Origin: Armatimonadota bacterium
Lineage (GTDB): Bacteria; Armatimonadota; Zipacnadia; Zipacnadales; JABUFB01
Direction of reading: 5' to 3'
DNA: 64,000 nt
Assembly: GCA_013314775.1 (NCBI GenBank)
Contig: JABUFB010000012.1
Coordinates: 124,001-188,000 of the forward strand
The notes beneath the pieces are model-generated. The model did not search any database. It had not been told where the DNA came from and was given only the letters and a program-made list of their open reading frames with translations. Within the stretch, counting starts at the first letter, position 1. Each line of letters starts with the position of its first letter. The position numbers and the translations under genes were made by a program. Positions 35,216 to 42,882 of this stretch are shown here, piece by piece.

Positions 35216-36706
35216 ATGGCCCAGGAGTGCAGCGTGAGCAGCACGCAGCTTGTCGGAACCGGTGTCCCCGGGCTGGACACGGTCCTTTGCGGAGGCCTGT
35301 TGCCCGGAGCGTGCGTCGTCGTGGAGGGGGCGCCGGGCGCGGGCAAGACCACCCTCGGACTGCAGTTCCTCTACCAGGGGATTGTGCAGTACGGCGAGCC
35401 GGGGCTGCTCGTGAGCTTCGAGGAGTTCCCCGAGGAGTTGCACCGCGATGCGCAGTCGTACGGCTGGGACCTGCGAACCCTGGAACGCGAGCGCAAGCTG
35501 GGTGTGATCTGCACATCCCCCGAAGTCTTTCTGGAAGACACCATGGCTCCCGAAGGACTGTTCGCGCGTTACGTCGAGGAGATGGCTCCAAAGCGGGTGA
35601 TGGTGGACAGCATCACACAGATGGGCAACCTCTCGCGCGACCCCTTCGAATTGCGCAAGCTGGTTTACGGCATTCGCAATGGCTTCAAGCGCCACGGTCT
35701 GACCTCGATGCTCATCACCGAGTCCGACAATCTGCGCCGGAATGGAGCCCCCTTCGAACGTTACATCTGCGACGTGGTGATCTGCCTGGAGTATCGGCTG
35801 GTGGAGAGTTCGGGAGCCAGGGTGCGGGAGCTCGAAGTCGTCAAGAGCCGGGCACGCCCGCATATCGCCGGGCGGCATCTTTTCGATATCAATGACCACG
35901 GGATGGTCGTAGCGCCGGATCTCACGGCAATCATGCCGATCCAGGAATCGGTTACGCCCGTGGAGCCGCGCTTCATCACCACCGGCTCCGCGGGTCTGGA
36001 CAGGATGCTGTCCGGTGGTCTCGTGGAGGGATCCACGACAATTGTCGCCGGGAGCACTGGCGTGGGCAAGACGATCCTCGGATTGCAGTTCCTCATGGCG
36101 GGGGCGGCCGCCGGCGAGCGCGGGCTCTTCATCTCCTTCGAGCAGACAGCGTCCGAGCTTGCCCGACTCTCGCGCGGCCTGAAGATGCCGGAAAGCCAAC
36201 TCCGGCCGGACGGCCTCATCACCGTTTCCTGCCACCGACCGGGCCGTGGCGCGATGGGGCTGCTGGTGTCCGGGATCGTTCAGATGATCCAGGAACTGCA
36301 GCCAAAGCGCATCGTGGTGGATGCCCTGTCCACACTCGCGAAGGCGCCTATGGAGCCGACCAGGGCCAAGGCAGACCTGACCGGTTTTGTCTCCGCGCTC
36401 TGCGCCAGTCCGGCCACCTCGATCATCTGCGACGAGACCCCGGGCATCGTGGGCGAGTTCGAGGTGACCGGGGGTGTCATGGTCTCCTCGCTGGTGGACA
36501 ACGTGATCATCCTGCGGTACGTGGAACTGGGGAGCGAGATGCGCAGAGCCGTGTCGATTCTGAAGGCGCGGTATGTCGGCCATGACAAGGAGATCAAGGA
36601 GTACGTCATCGGGCCCTCGGGCATCGAACTCATGAGCAAGTTCGACGTGGCGACGGGGCTTCTCAAAGGGTCGCCTGTGCGCCGCGACGTGGAGGACTTC
36701 TTCTAG
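35216..36706 (+). CDS. KaiC-like double-domain RecA-family ATPase
   Basis: The 496-residue protein contains two KaiC/RadA-like domains. Domain 1 has GTGVPGLDTVLCGGL, Walker A GAPGAGKTT (38-46) and SFEE (catalytic glutamates E69/E70). Domain 2 has GSAGLDRMLSGGL, Walker A GSTGVGKTI (about 279-287) and SFEQ (E309). The closing region of domain 2 (SSLVDNVIILRYVELGSEMRRAVSILKARYVGHDK) aligns with the KaiC segment holding its autophosphorylation pair; residues S424-S425 fall at those positions. No kaiA or kaiB is present. It is followed 34 nt later by two small membrane proteins, so it probably serves signalling rather than a clock. ATG 35216 follows GGGAGAGG. Confidence 0.9.
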   Translation: MAQECSVSSTQLVGTGVPGLDTVLCGGLLPGACVVVEGAPGAGKTTLGLQFLYQGIVQYGEPGLLVSFEEFPEELHRDAQSYGWDLRTLERERKLGVICTSPEVFLEDTMAPEGLFARYVEEMAPKRVMVDSITQMGNLSRDPFELRKLVYGIRNGFKRHGLTSMLITESDNLRRNGAPFERYICDVVICLEYRLVESSGARVRELEVVKSRARPHIAGRHLFDINDHGMVVAPDLTAIMPIQESVTPVEPRFITTGSAGLDRMLSGGLVEGSTTIVAGSTGVGKTILGLQFLMAGAAAGERGLFISFEQTASELARLSRGLKMPESQLRPDGLITVSCHRPGRGAMGLLVSGIVQMIQELQPKRIVVDALSTLAKAPMEPTRAKADLTGFVSALCASPATSIICDETPGIVGEFEVTGGVMVSSLVDNVIILRYVELGSEMRRAVSILKARYVGHDKEIKEYVIGPSGIELMSKFDVATGLLKGSPVRRDVEDFF

Positions 36707-36740
36707 AGCCAAACCGGTTGCGGCGGAGGGGGTGTGATGA

Positions 36741-37073
36741 GTGGGCGTGTTGGAAGTCAACGAGATCGTGGCGCTGGTTGCTGTAGCGCTGGCGTGCGCT
36801 GCCACCCTGTCGGCTCGCGCGCATCCGGCCAACAGCGCCAGGACGCGCCTGTGGTGGACCCGCTTTCTCGCCATGCTCGTGCTCTTCCTCTGCGCACAGA
36901 TCGCCACCAACCTCGAACAGCTTTGGCAGGATGACATGCTTCAGCATCAGGTGCTCAATGCGCTTGAGCACATGCTCTTGTGCGGCGCAGGAGCGGGAGC
37001 GATGTTGATCGGCGTGCGGGGCATCCGCGAGGCGTTCTTGAGGCTTGGCGGTGGGGAGGATGGGAGCGCGTGA
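36741..37073 (+). CDS. Small three-helix membrane protein, paralogue 1
   Basis: The 110-residue protein starts at GTG and has three predicted membrane helices (EIVALVAVALACAATL, WTRFLAMLVLFLCAQIA, and HMLLCGAGAGAMLIGV). Its pattern ARTRLWW...NLEQLW...LNALEHML..GVR parallels that of the next gene, so the two are tandem paralogues. The stop overlaps the next start as GTGA. No family is recognised. Its place right after the KaiC-like ATPase suggests it is a membrane partner or sensor. A GTG at 36747 is an alternative start. Confidence 0.72.
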   Translation: MGVLEVNEIVALVAVALACAATLSARAHPANSARTRLWWTRFLAMLVLFLCAQIATNLEQLWQDDMLQHQVLNALEHMLLCGAGAGAMLIGVRGIREAFLRLGGGEDGSA

Positions 37074-37369
37074 ACCTGGGTATCGCGATTATCGATATGC
37101 TGGCCATGAGCATGTTCTTCTCCGCCGCCGTGCTGGCACTGGTGGCAAACCGGGAAGCCCACGGACGCACCCGGCTCTGGGCCAGTGCCGCACTGGCATT
37201 CGGAACATTGGCGCTGGACAGGGCCGCCAACGCGGTGGAATGGTCGGGGATCGGCCAACTGCGCTTTCTGGACGCGCTTCAGGGCTACTTGAGCACCTTC
37301 GCGTGCCTCGTGATCTTGATGCTGCCCGTGAGGTTCTTGATTGTTGCAGGCCGGCCGAAGGGCGACTAG
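37070..37369 (+). CDS. Small three-helix membrane protein, paralogue 2
   Basis: The 99-residue protein begins at GTG 37070, overlapping the previous stop by 4 nt (GTGA), with GGGGAGG upstream. It has three predicted helices (AIIDMLAMSMFFSAAVLALV, LWASAALAFGTLAL, and YLSTFACLVILMLPVRFLI). Shared with paralogue 1 are GRTRLWAS (ARTRLWW), NAVEW (NLEQLW), LDALQG (LNALEH) and the final PVR (GVR). Upstream in-frame starts would overlap far into the first gene and are rejected. Its function is unknown. Confidence 0.72.
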   Translation: MNLGIAIIDMLAMSMFFSAAVLALVANREAHGRTRLWASAALAFGTLALDRAANAVEWSGIGQLRFLDALQGYLSTFACLVILMLPVRFLIVAGRPKGD

Positions 37370-37387
37370 AGTGACCAACGGAGAACG

Positions 37388-37567
37388 TCAGCGCGGCTTA
37401 TACTCCTCACAACGTCTGGCATTGGGGCGCTCGGGGCGCCTGCAGGCTCCCCTGTAGTCATATCGGCAGCTGTCGCAAAGGAATTTCCCGGGTGCGCGCA
37501 CAGCTTTCCACCACATCCCGAGCCTACTGATCAGCCCTGCAAATCCTCTAGGCCGATTCCCCATCAT
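37388..37567 (-). CDS. Four-cysteine mini-protein (probable zinc ribbon)
   Basis: This is a 59-residue protein. It starts ATGATG (37567 or 37564) behind AAGGAG, inside the last 20 nt of the upstream membrane-protein gene. Its C-terminal half reads FLCDSCRYDYRGAC...NARRCEEYKPR, a C-x2-C-x7-C-x10-C pattern typical of a small zinc-binding fold. The first 25 residues are basic and hydrophobic (GFAGLISRLGMWWKAVR). Overlap, ribosome site and clean cysteine spacing make it likely real. The role is unknown; nucleic-acid or protein binding is possible. Confidence 0.65.
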   Translation of the reverse strand: MMGNRPRGFAGLISRLGMWWKAVRAPGKFLCDSCRYDYRGACRRPERPNARRCEEYKPR

Positions 37568-38195
37568 TCACTCCTTCAGCGACGGTATCCGCTTCATGCG
37601 GTTCTCCCGGCAACTTCGGGAGGGGCTCCCCGGGTGCTTGCCCGTCTTCAGCCAGCAACTCCCGTGCCTTGACGGCCAGGTCTCGCAGGGCTCCGCGCGG
37701 GTCAACTCTCCGCGTCGAGTCGAGCACCAGGACGCTGGTCAGGAACTGCCGCGGATCGGCGATCCCCGCGACGATTTCCCGGTGCGGCTGAGCACCGAAG
37801 GGCCAACCGGCGAGTGCCGGCCAGATCAGTCCGGCCACCGCCGGAACCACGAAAGCAGCCTGCAGCAGGCATGCGGGGGCGTTGCGCAGGGCGAAGTCGA
37901 GGGCGATGTGGATGTCTGCGGGTCCGGGTCGCAGAGCCTGGACGGCCAGCGACATGAGGGCCGCGTAGAAAAGATGACTGGCCATCATGAGCGCCCAGAG
38001 CCCAGCCGCGCGCGGTGAAGGGCGCTCCAGCCCAAGGGCTATCGCGAGATAGACGGCCGCAACCGCCACCGGGCATACCCAGTAGGGGATTGCCCACGGC
38101 GCTGGCGATGCGCCGTATAACCATGCGGCGCACAGGATCAAACAGATCCCTGACAAAAGCACGGCGGGTGCGTCGGAGTGGGCATTCCCGGACAT
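37548..38195 (-). CDS. Hypothetical multi-pass membrane protein
   Basis: The 215-residue protein has about five membrane helices (AVLLSGICLILCAAWLYG, YWVCPVAVAAVYLAIAL, GLWALMMASHLFYAALM, LLQAAFVVPAVAGLIWPAL) and a polar C-terminal region of about 75 residues containing RDLAVKARELLAEDG. No family is recognised. ATG 38195 follows the stop of the PE-repeat gene by 4 nt with GGAG upstream; the longer frame to 38225 would overlap it. It is probably co-transcribed with that gene and with the four-cysteine mini-protein that overlaps its 3' end. Confidence 0.72.
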   Translation of the reverse strand: MSGNAHSDAPAVLLSGICLILCAAWLYGASPAPWAIPYWVCPVAVAAVYLAIALGLERPSPRAAGLWALMMASHLFYAALMSLAVQALRPGPADIHIALDFALRNAPACLLQAAFVVPAVAGLIWPALAGWPFGAQPHREIVAGIADPRQFLTSVLVLDSTRRVDPRGALRDLAVKARELLAEDGQAPGEPLPKLPGEPHEADTVAEGVNDGESA

Positions 38196-38199
38196 CCGT

Positions 38200-40104
38200 T
38201 CACTCTCCGGTCGGGGTGACGGCATCCTGGCGGCGTGCTACAGCGCGCAGCAACTGATCCAGGTGGGTGCCTGCCGCAGCGGCCCCTGGGATCCCTGGAT
38301 GACCAAGCACGACGAGAACATGCTGGCCGCCGAGTTGCGTGAGGGCAAGCACCACCGAACCGGTCTCTCCCGCGAGCACCACGCGGTCGCAGTCCGCCAA
38401 CCGCGAGGCAAAGCAGAGGTCTTCGCACAGCCCGAACACCGCGGCAGCCTCGCCCGGTGGCAAGACACTTCCTGGCTGGCGGCGTGTAAGGGCCACGACC
38501 TGTCGCCCAGGGCAGTAACTGGCGGTCGCCGTCAACCCGGTTGCTTCCGGCAGATCCGCAAACAGCGGCGCGATGCGGCTCTGCAGATCCTCATCCGGGT
38601 ACGCAGGAACCGCCTGGGGGCGCGAGATCGGCGGCCAGGCAGGCAGCGCCTCCTCCTGCAATGCTGCAGTGACCTTGCCCACGGCAAGGTCAGCGATGCC
38701 CAGGTTGGCTTCGCCGGGCAGCGTGAGCGCCACCACCAGGCCCCTGTTTTCGCTGCGCACCGCGCTAACACCCACGTACTTGCGCCCAACCCTGAGGAAA
38801 CCGCGTGCGAAGGCGCCATAGCCGCACGTCTCCAGTATCCCGGAAGCCGCGCACAGGAGGTCTTCCAGCACCGCGGGAGCGTTCTCGCCGGGCTCACCTG
38901 GCTCTAGCGCCCATGCGATTGCCCGGCCGGACGGGGTCTCTCCCGGCGCAGGGCGGGCCGCACCTACCGAGAGGAGCGCCCGGGTAGCTGCATCGGCCCA
39001 CCCAGACAGGGTTGCGGCATCTGCAATTGGCGCTCGACTTGCTGAGACCTCGTAAGTGAACAGCCCGTGCTCAGAGGGCACGAACGTTGGGCTTTCCGGT
39101 TCGGGTTCGGGTTCGGGTTCGGGTTCGGGTTCGGGTTCGGGTTCCGGTTCCGGTTCCGGTTCCGGTTCGGGTTCGGGCTCGGGCTCCTCGGGGGTATCAT
39201 CGAGGGCCAGGTGCGGCTGGATGACCTGAACGTTGGGCGGCTCGTCGTCTTGCACCACCGCCGGCCGTTCGGGTCGTTTCGGCTCCACCGGGGCATCGTC
39301 GTCGAGCGCCTGCAGGATGGCCTCGCGCGAGGAGAGGGCCGGCGCGGCGGCCTGCTCCGGCTCCGGAGCAGACATTGCGATGACCTCGGGCTCAGGCTTG
39401 GCCGTCTCGTGCTCAGCGCTGGGCTCCACAGCCTGGGGGCCACGCGGCACGGGCCGGAGTTCAAACCGTGGGCGTGCCGGTTCCCTTTCGGGTCCCGGCT
39501 CTGCTTGCGTCGTGGCAGGAGGCTGTTCGGCCTCTCCCCGCGGCTCCTCCTCACCCTCGCGGCGCATGAGTTGCTCGATCAGTTCGCGTCGGCGCTCGCG
39601 GGTGGGTTCCTGCTCCCGGATAGTTTCGGGGCTCTCGGACGGCCTGATGGCAGGCTGCAAAGTGGCCCGAGCTGCCCCGAAGGCGCCCTTGATGAGCCAC
39701 AGAAGCAGAACGGTGACCGCGATTTGCACAAGGACACCGGGGAAATACTCGGCGTAGTAAAGCAAGAAGGCCTGCTGCAGCGTCTCGGCTTGCTCGGGGC
39801 TATGTGCGGTGGCGGCAAGAAGCGCCTCGCCAAAGCGGGTGACGATGCCGATAGCGATCCCGGCCACGACATGTAGGCCACGCAGGGAACCACCGAACTG
39901 CCCAAGCATCAGCGCCGCGTAAGCCAGAACCTCCGCCACCAGGATCACAGGCAAGATTCGGCCGTGGGGAATGAGTGTGCGCGCGATGCCCGCTTCCCAC
40001 ATCTGGGCGCTGCCCAGGCCGCCGACGATCAGGGTGCTGACCACGAAAAGCGTGGCAGCAAGCAGCGAAATGCGGTGGCGTGCCCGGGGCCGAGATTGTT
40101 TCAA
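38200..40104 (-). CDS. Membrane protein with Pro-Glu repeat linker and C-terminal globular domains
   Basis: The 634-residue protein has four N-terminal membrane helices (about residues 12-155). A long charged Glu/Pro-rich linker follows (165-360) with about 15 uninterrupted Pro-Glu dipeptides. The C-terminal part has two related globular regions (about 370-500 and 510-630; ENRGLVVALTLPGEANLGIADLAVGKV and VLAGETGSVVLALTQLGGQHVLVVLG). The second resembles a roadblock/LC7-type fold, but this is tentative. A linker this stiff could carry the cytoplasmic domains away from the membrane. The downstream gene (4-nt gap) is also a membrane protein, so the two may form a complex. Function unknown. Confidence 0.7.
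   Translation of the reverse strand: MKQSRPRARHRISLLAATLFVVSTLIVGGLGSAQMWEAGIARTLIPHGRILPVILVAEVLAYAALMLGQFGGSLRGLHVVAGIAIGIVTRFGEALLAATAHSPEQAETLQQAFLLYYAEYFPGVLVQIAVTVLLLWLIKGAFGAARATLQPAIRPSESPETIREQEPTRERRRELIEQLMRREGEEEPRGEAEQPPATTQAEPGPEREPARPRFELRPVPRGPQAVEPSAEHETAKPEPEVIAMSAPEPEQAAAPALSSREAILQALDDDAPVEPKRPERPAVVQDDEPPNVQVIQPHLALDDTPEEPEPEPEPEPEPEPEPEPEPEPEPEPEPEPESPTFVPSEHGLFTYEVSASRAPIADAATLSGWADAATRALLSVGAARPAPGETPSGRAIAWALEPGEPGENAPAVLEDLLCAASGILETCGYGAFARGFLRVGRKYVGVSAVRSENRGLVVALTLPGEANLGIADLAVGKVTAALQEEALPAWPPISRPQAVPAYPDEDLQSRIAPLFADLPEATGLTATASYCPGRQVVALTRRQPGSVLPPGEAAAVFGLCEDLCFASRLADCDRVVLAGETGSVVLALTQLGGQHVLVVLGHPGIPGAAAAGTHLDQLLRAVARRQDAVTPTGE
39095..39186. repeat. In-frame hexanucleotide tandem repeat coding Pro-Glu
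   Basis: About fifteen copies of the hexamer GGTTCG, with GGTTCC and GGCTCG variants, lie in tandem. On the coding (minus) strand each unit encodes Pro-Glu. The near-identical DNA units make slippage likely, and any change by whole units keeps the frame. Confidence 0.9.
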
Positions 40105-40162
40105 ACTCCCTCACTCTCCTGCTTCTGCCTCTGCGCGGTCGCGGCGCAACGCCGCAACCGGG

Positions 40163-40945
40163 CTATCGCTCGGGTACCCGGGCGTCCTTGGCCTTCTTGA
40201 TGTCCTCGTCGGCCAGGTCGGATTTCTTCAGGATGGTTGCGGTGATGATCTTGTCGCCCTGCGCGATCTTATCCACCACGTCCATGCCCTGGATGCACTC
40301 GCCGAAGACGGTGTGAACACCGTCCAGATGGGGCTGTGGTGAGTGACAGATGAAGAACTGGCTGCCTCCGGTGTTCGGCGCGGAGGTCTTGGCCATGGAG
40401 AGTGTCCCGCGTCGGTGTTTGAGTCCTTTGTCGGCCTCGTCCGGAATGGTCCAGCCCGGGCCGCCGGTGCCGTCTCCCTTGGGGCATCCGCCCTGAATCA
40501 TGAAGTTCGCAATGACGCGGTGGAACTTGAGGCCATTGTAAAAGCCGGTGTCCACCAGGTCCAGGAAGTTCCCTACGTGGATGGGGGTCTTGTCATCGTA
40601 CAACTCCAGGACAATGTCGCCCTTGCTCGTCACCAGTTTGACAACTGAGCCCTTCGCTTTGTCAACCAAGGCCTTCTCCTCTTCCGACAATTTGACTTCC
40701 GTAGTCTTCGCTTCCCCGGGCTTCTTCTCTTTATCCGAGGCGGGCTCCTTCTGCTCCGGCTTCTCCTGTCCGGGAAGCTTGTCCGCGCTCGAGGGGGGAT
40801 TGGTCTCGTTGAGGTACGCCAGCCGGCCCTCGTAGATGATGTCGGGCTTCGGCTTTGGCGCCATCGCGGCCTGATTGATGGCATACATGGCGATCAGCAC
40901 CGCCGCTAAAGCCGCCATGCTGATCCAGATGCGAGCCTGCTTCAT
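40163..40945 (-). CDS. Membrane-anchored cyclophilin-type peptidyl-prolyl isomerase
   Basis: The 260-residue protein has an N-terminal membrane anchor ([18 protein letters not shown]), a Lys/Glu-rich linker of about 70 residues ([15 protein letters not shown]) and a cyclophilin domain with [47 protein letters not shown] and GMDVVDKI. The catalytic Arg (FHR) and Phe (FFI) are present. It probably helps fold exported proteins. ATG 40945 begins the anchor; the longer frame to 41398 is rejected. A matching promoter lies about 120 nt upstream and is divergent from the mla promoter. Confidence 0.92.
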   Translation of the reverse strand: MKQARIWISMAALAAVLIAMYAINQAAMAPKPKPDIIYEGRLAYLNETNPPSSADKLPGQEKPEQKEPASDKEKKPGEAKTTEVKLSEEEKALVDKAKGSVVKLVTSKGDIVLELYDDKTPIHVGNFLDLVDTGFYNGLKFHRVIANFMIQGGCPKGDGTGGPGWTIPDEADKGLKHRRGTLSMAKTSAPNTGGSQFFICHSPQPHLDGVHTVFGECIQGMDVVDKIAQGDKIITATILKKSDLADEDIKKAKDARVPER

Positions 40946-41062
40946 ACAGATCACCCGGTATGAATTGGTGAGTATTCCACCCCGTGACAACCCCCGAATT
41001 ACCAACACGAAGCCGGCGCGGAGGGTTCCGGGCCAGACGGTCTCGCCGGATGAAGAGAGTGA

Positions 41063-41091
41063 AGTATAGCGACGCGCCGTTGCGTGCGCAA
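41063..41091 (-). promoter_or_regulatory. Candidate promoter for the cyclophilin gene
   Basis: On the minus strand TATACT (41068-41063) follows TTGCGC (41091-41086) with a 17-bp spacer. The -35 is weak; the -10 and spacing are good. Confidence 0.4.
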
Positions 41092-41139
41092 TGGTAGCGG
41101 CTCGGACCTGTGCCTGCGCGGGCGAGACGGGGGGTGCGG

Positions 41140-41169
41140 TTGACTTGATTCTCCCCGCTGGGCTATAAT
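41140..41169 (+). promoter_or_regulatory. Near-consensus promoter for the mla-like operon
   Basis: TTGACT (5 of 6 bases) and TATAAT (6 of 6) are separated by 18 bp. Transcription would begin near 41176, about 47 nt before the permease start. Confidence 0.7.
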
Positions 41170-41222
41170 CGGCCCGTCGATCGGACAATCCAGTCGCGCG
41201 CAACGCTGGTGGTGCACCCCTC

Positions 41223-41990
41223 TTGCTGGCATATCTCGGGAGGCAGGTTGTCCGCTTTTTTTCGTTTTTCGGGCAGACCACTCTCCTGCATATGGATGTG
41301 CTGGGGGGTATCCTGCGGGGCCGCCTTGAATATGCTCCGACGGTACACCAGATGGCCCACATCGGCGTGGAGAGCCTGCCCATCGCAGCGGTGACCATGC
41401 TGATGTCCGGCGCCGTTCTCGCATATCACGGCGCGATCGAAGCCGGCCAGTGGGGCGTGGACGAATATGCCGGGTGGTTGGTTGCTGAGATGATGTGCCG
41501 CGAGTTGTCGCCTGTGCTCGTGGCATTTGTGGTCGCCGCACGCGCTGGGTCTGCCATGACGGCGGAACTCGGCACGATGAAGGTCACTGAACAGATTGAC
41601 GCTCTGCGGGCGCTGGCCACCAGTCCCGTGGATTTCCTTGTGGCCCCGCGGTACATTGCGTGCATCGTGATGGTGCCGATCCTTGTGTTCATGGGCGATG
41701 TGATCGGGGTGATGGGCGGGTATCTGATGGCCGTCACCACCCCATATCTCAACGCTGCCGACTATTTCGCGTACATCCCGGGCGGCCTGGCGACCACCAC
41801 CATTGTCGGGGGAGTCGCCAAAGGCCTCTTCTTCGGGATGATTATCGCCGTGGTGAGTTGCCACCAGGGGCTGACCTGCGGGATGGCGTCGGAGGCCGTG
41901 GGCAAGGCCACGACGCGCGCTGTCGTCTACTGCATCATGCTGGTATACGCCGCCGACCTGCTCCTGGCACCCATCCTGTTCCAGGTGTGA
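41223..41990 (+). CDS. mlaE: MlaE-like phospholipid ABC transporter permease
   Basis: The 255-residue membrane protein matches the MlaE/TtgA2 permease family: [61 protein letters not shown] (the family's most conserved stretch) and a C-terminal [19 protein letters not shown]. It forms the inner-membrane channel of a phospholipid transporter with the next two genes. The start is TTG 41223; no strong ribosome site is seen, so the exact start is uncertain. It leads an operon behind a near-consensus promoter. Confidence 0.93.
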   Translation: MLAYLGRQVVRFFSFFGQTTLLHMDVLGGILRGRLEYAPTVHQMAHIGVESLPIAAVTMLMSGAVLAYHGAIEAGQWGVDEYAGWLVAEMMCRELSPVLVAFVVAARAGSAMTAELGTMKVTEQIDALRALATSPVDFLVAPRYIACIVMVPILVFMGDVIGVMGGYLMAVTTPYLNAADYFAYIPGGLATTTIVGGVAKGLFFGMIIAVVSCHQGLTCGMASEAVGKATTRAVVYCIMLVYAADLLLAPILFQV

Positions 41991-42049
41991 TGGTTTGCCC
42001 TCTGGGAACCGGGGTGCGCGCGAGCTGCCCATCCGCGCACCAGGGATGA

Positions 42050-42817
42050 ATGATGTCCGAAACGCGTGAGCCGATCATCCAGGTCCGGAATCTCTGCTAC
42101 CAGGTGAACGGCTACCAGGTCCTGCGCAGCGTGACTTTCGACGTCTACCCGGGCGAGATCTTTGGCGTCATGGGCATGAGCGGTTCCGGCAAGAGCACTC
42201 TGCTCAAGATCCTGATGGGCTTGCTGCCGGTCTGCGGTGGAGACATCACGATCAAGGGCACATCCATTCTCCAGCTGACCGAGCAAGAGCTCATGGCAGT
42301 GCGGCGGGATATGGGTATGTGCTTCCAGTATTCCGCGCTCTTTGACTCGATGACTGTCGGCGAGAACGTGGCTTTCGGTCTCAAGCGCCGGAAGAAGCTG
42401 CCGCCGGCGGAAATCAAGCGACTGGTGGATGAGCATCTGGACGAGGTCGGTCTCCACGGGCTTGCTGATAAGATGCCGGCCGAGCTGTCGGGCGGCATGC
42501 GCAAGCGCGTGGGTATCGCCCGGGAGCTGATCCTGCAGCCCGAGATCTTGCTCTATGATGAGCCCAGCGCGGGGCTTGATCCGATCATGTCGGCAGTCAT
42601 CGACCGGCTGATCGTTGACTTGAGAGCGAAGTTCGGGATTACGTCGCTGGTTGTGACCCACGAAGTGGATGAGCTGTTCGCCATCTCCGACCGCGTTATG
42701 ATGATCCACGAGGGCGAGGTCGTGGCCTGTGATACGCCGCAGGGTCTGAGCGAGTCGGATAACGCCATTGTCCAGCAGTTCGTGCACGGCAGCGCTGAGG
42801 GGCCAATCAAGGTGTAA
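42050..42817 (+). CDS. mlaF: MlaF-like ABC transporter ATPase
   Basis: The 255-residue ATPase has Walker A GMSGSGKST, Q-loop CFQYSALFDS, signature LSGGMRKRVGIARELI, Walker B ILLYDEPSAGLD and the switch histidine in VVTHEVDELF. The sequence VRRDMGMCFQYSALFDSMTV is typical of the MlaF branch. It would power the MlaE permease. It starts ATGATG 59 nt after the permease gene and is followed by the MCE protein. Confidence 0.95.
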   Translation: MMSETREPIIQVRNLCYQVNGYQVLRSVTFDVYPGEIFGVMGMSGSGKSTLLKILMGLLPVCGGDITIKGTSILQLTEQELMAVRRDMGMCFQYSALFDSMTVGENVAFGLKRRKKLPPAEIKRLVDEHLDEVGLHGLADKMPAELSGGMRKRVGIARELILQPEILLYDEPSAGLDPIMSAVIDRLIVDLRAKFGITSLVVTHEVDELFAISDRVMMIHEGEVVACDTPQGLSESDNAIVQQFVHGSAEGPIKV

Positions 42818-42882
42818 GCCCGGTCGGTTTCCGGGTGATCTCGGGAGCCTGGTGCACGGGCATCAGCGGAGTTGACCTGACT

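Noticed and set aside
35147-36937. A 596-residue antisense open frame opposite the KaiC-like gene
   Set aside because: His/Asp/Arg-rich composition without motifs; the sense frame carries two Walker sites.
39095-39186. Tandem hexamers considered as a CRISPR or telomere-like array
   Set aside because: The units are 6 bp without spacers and lie in frame inside a coding region as Pro-Glu repeats.
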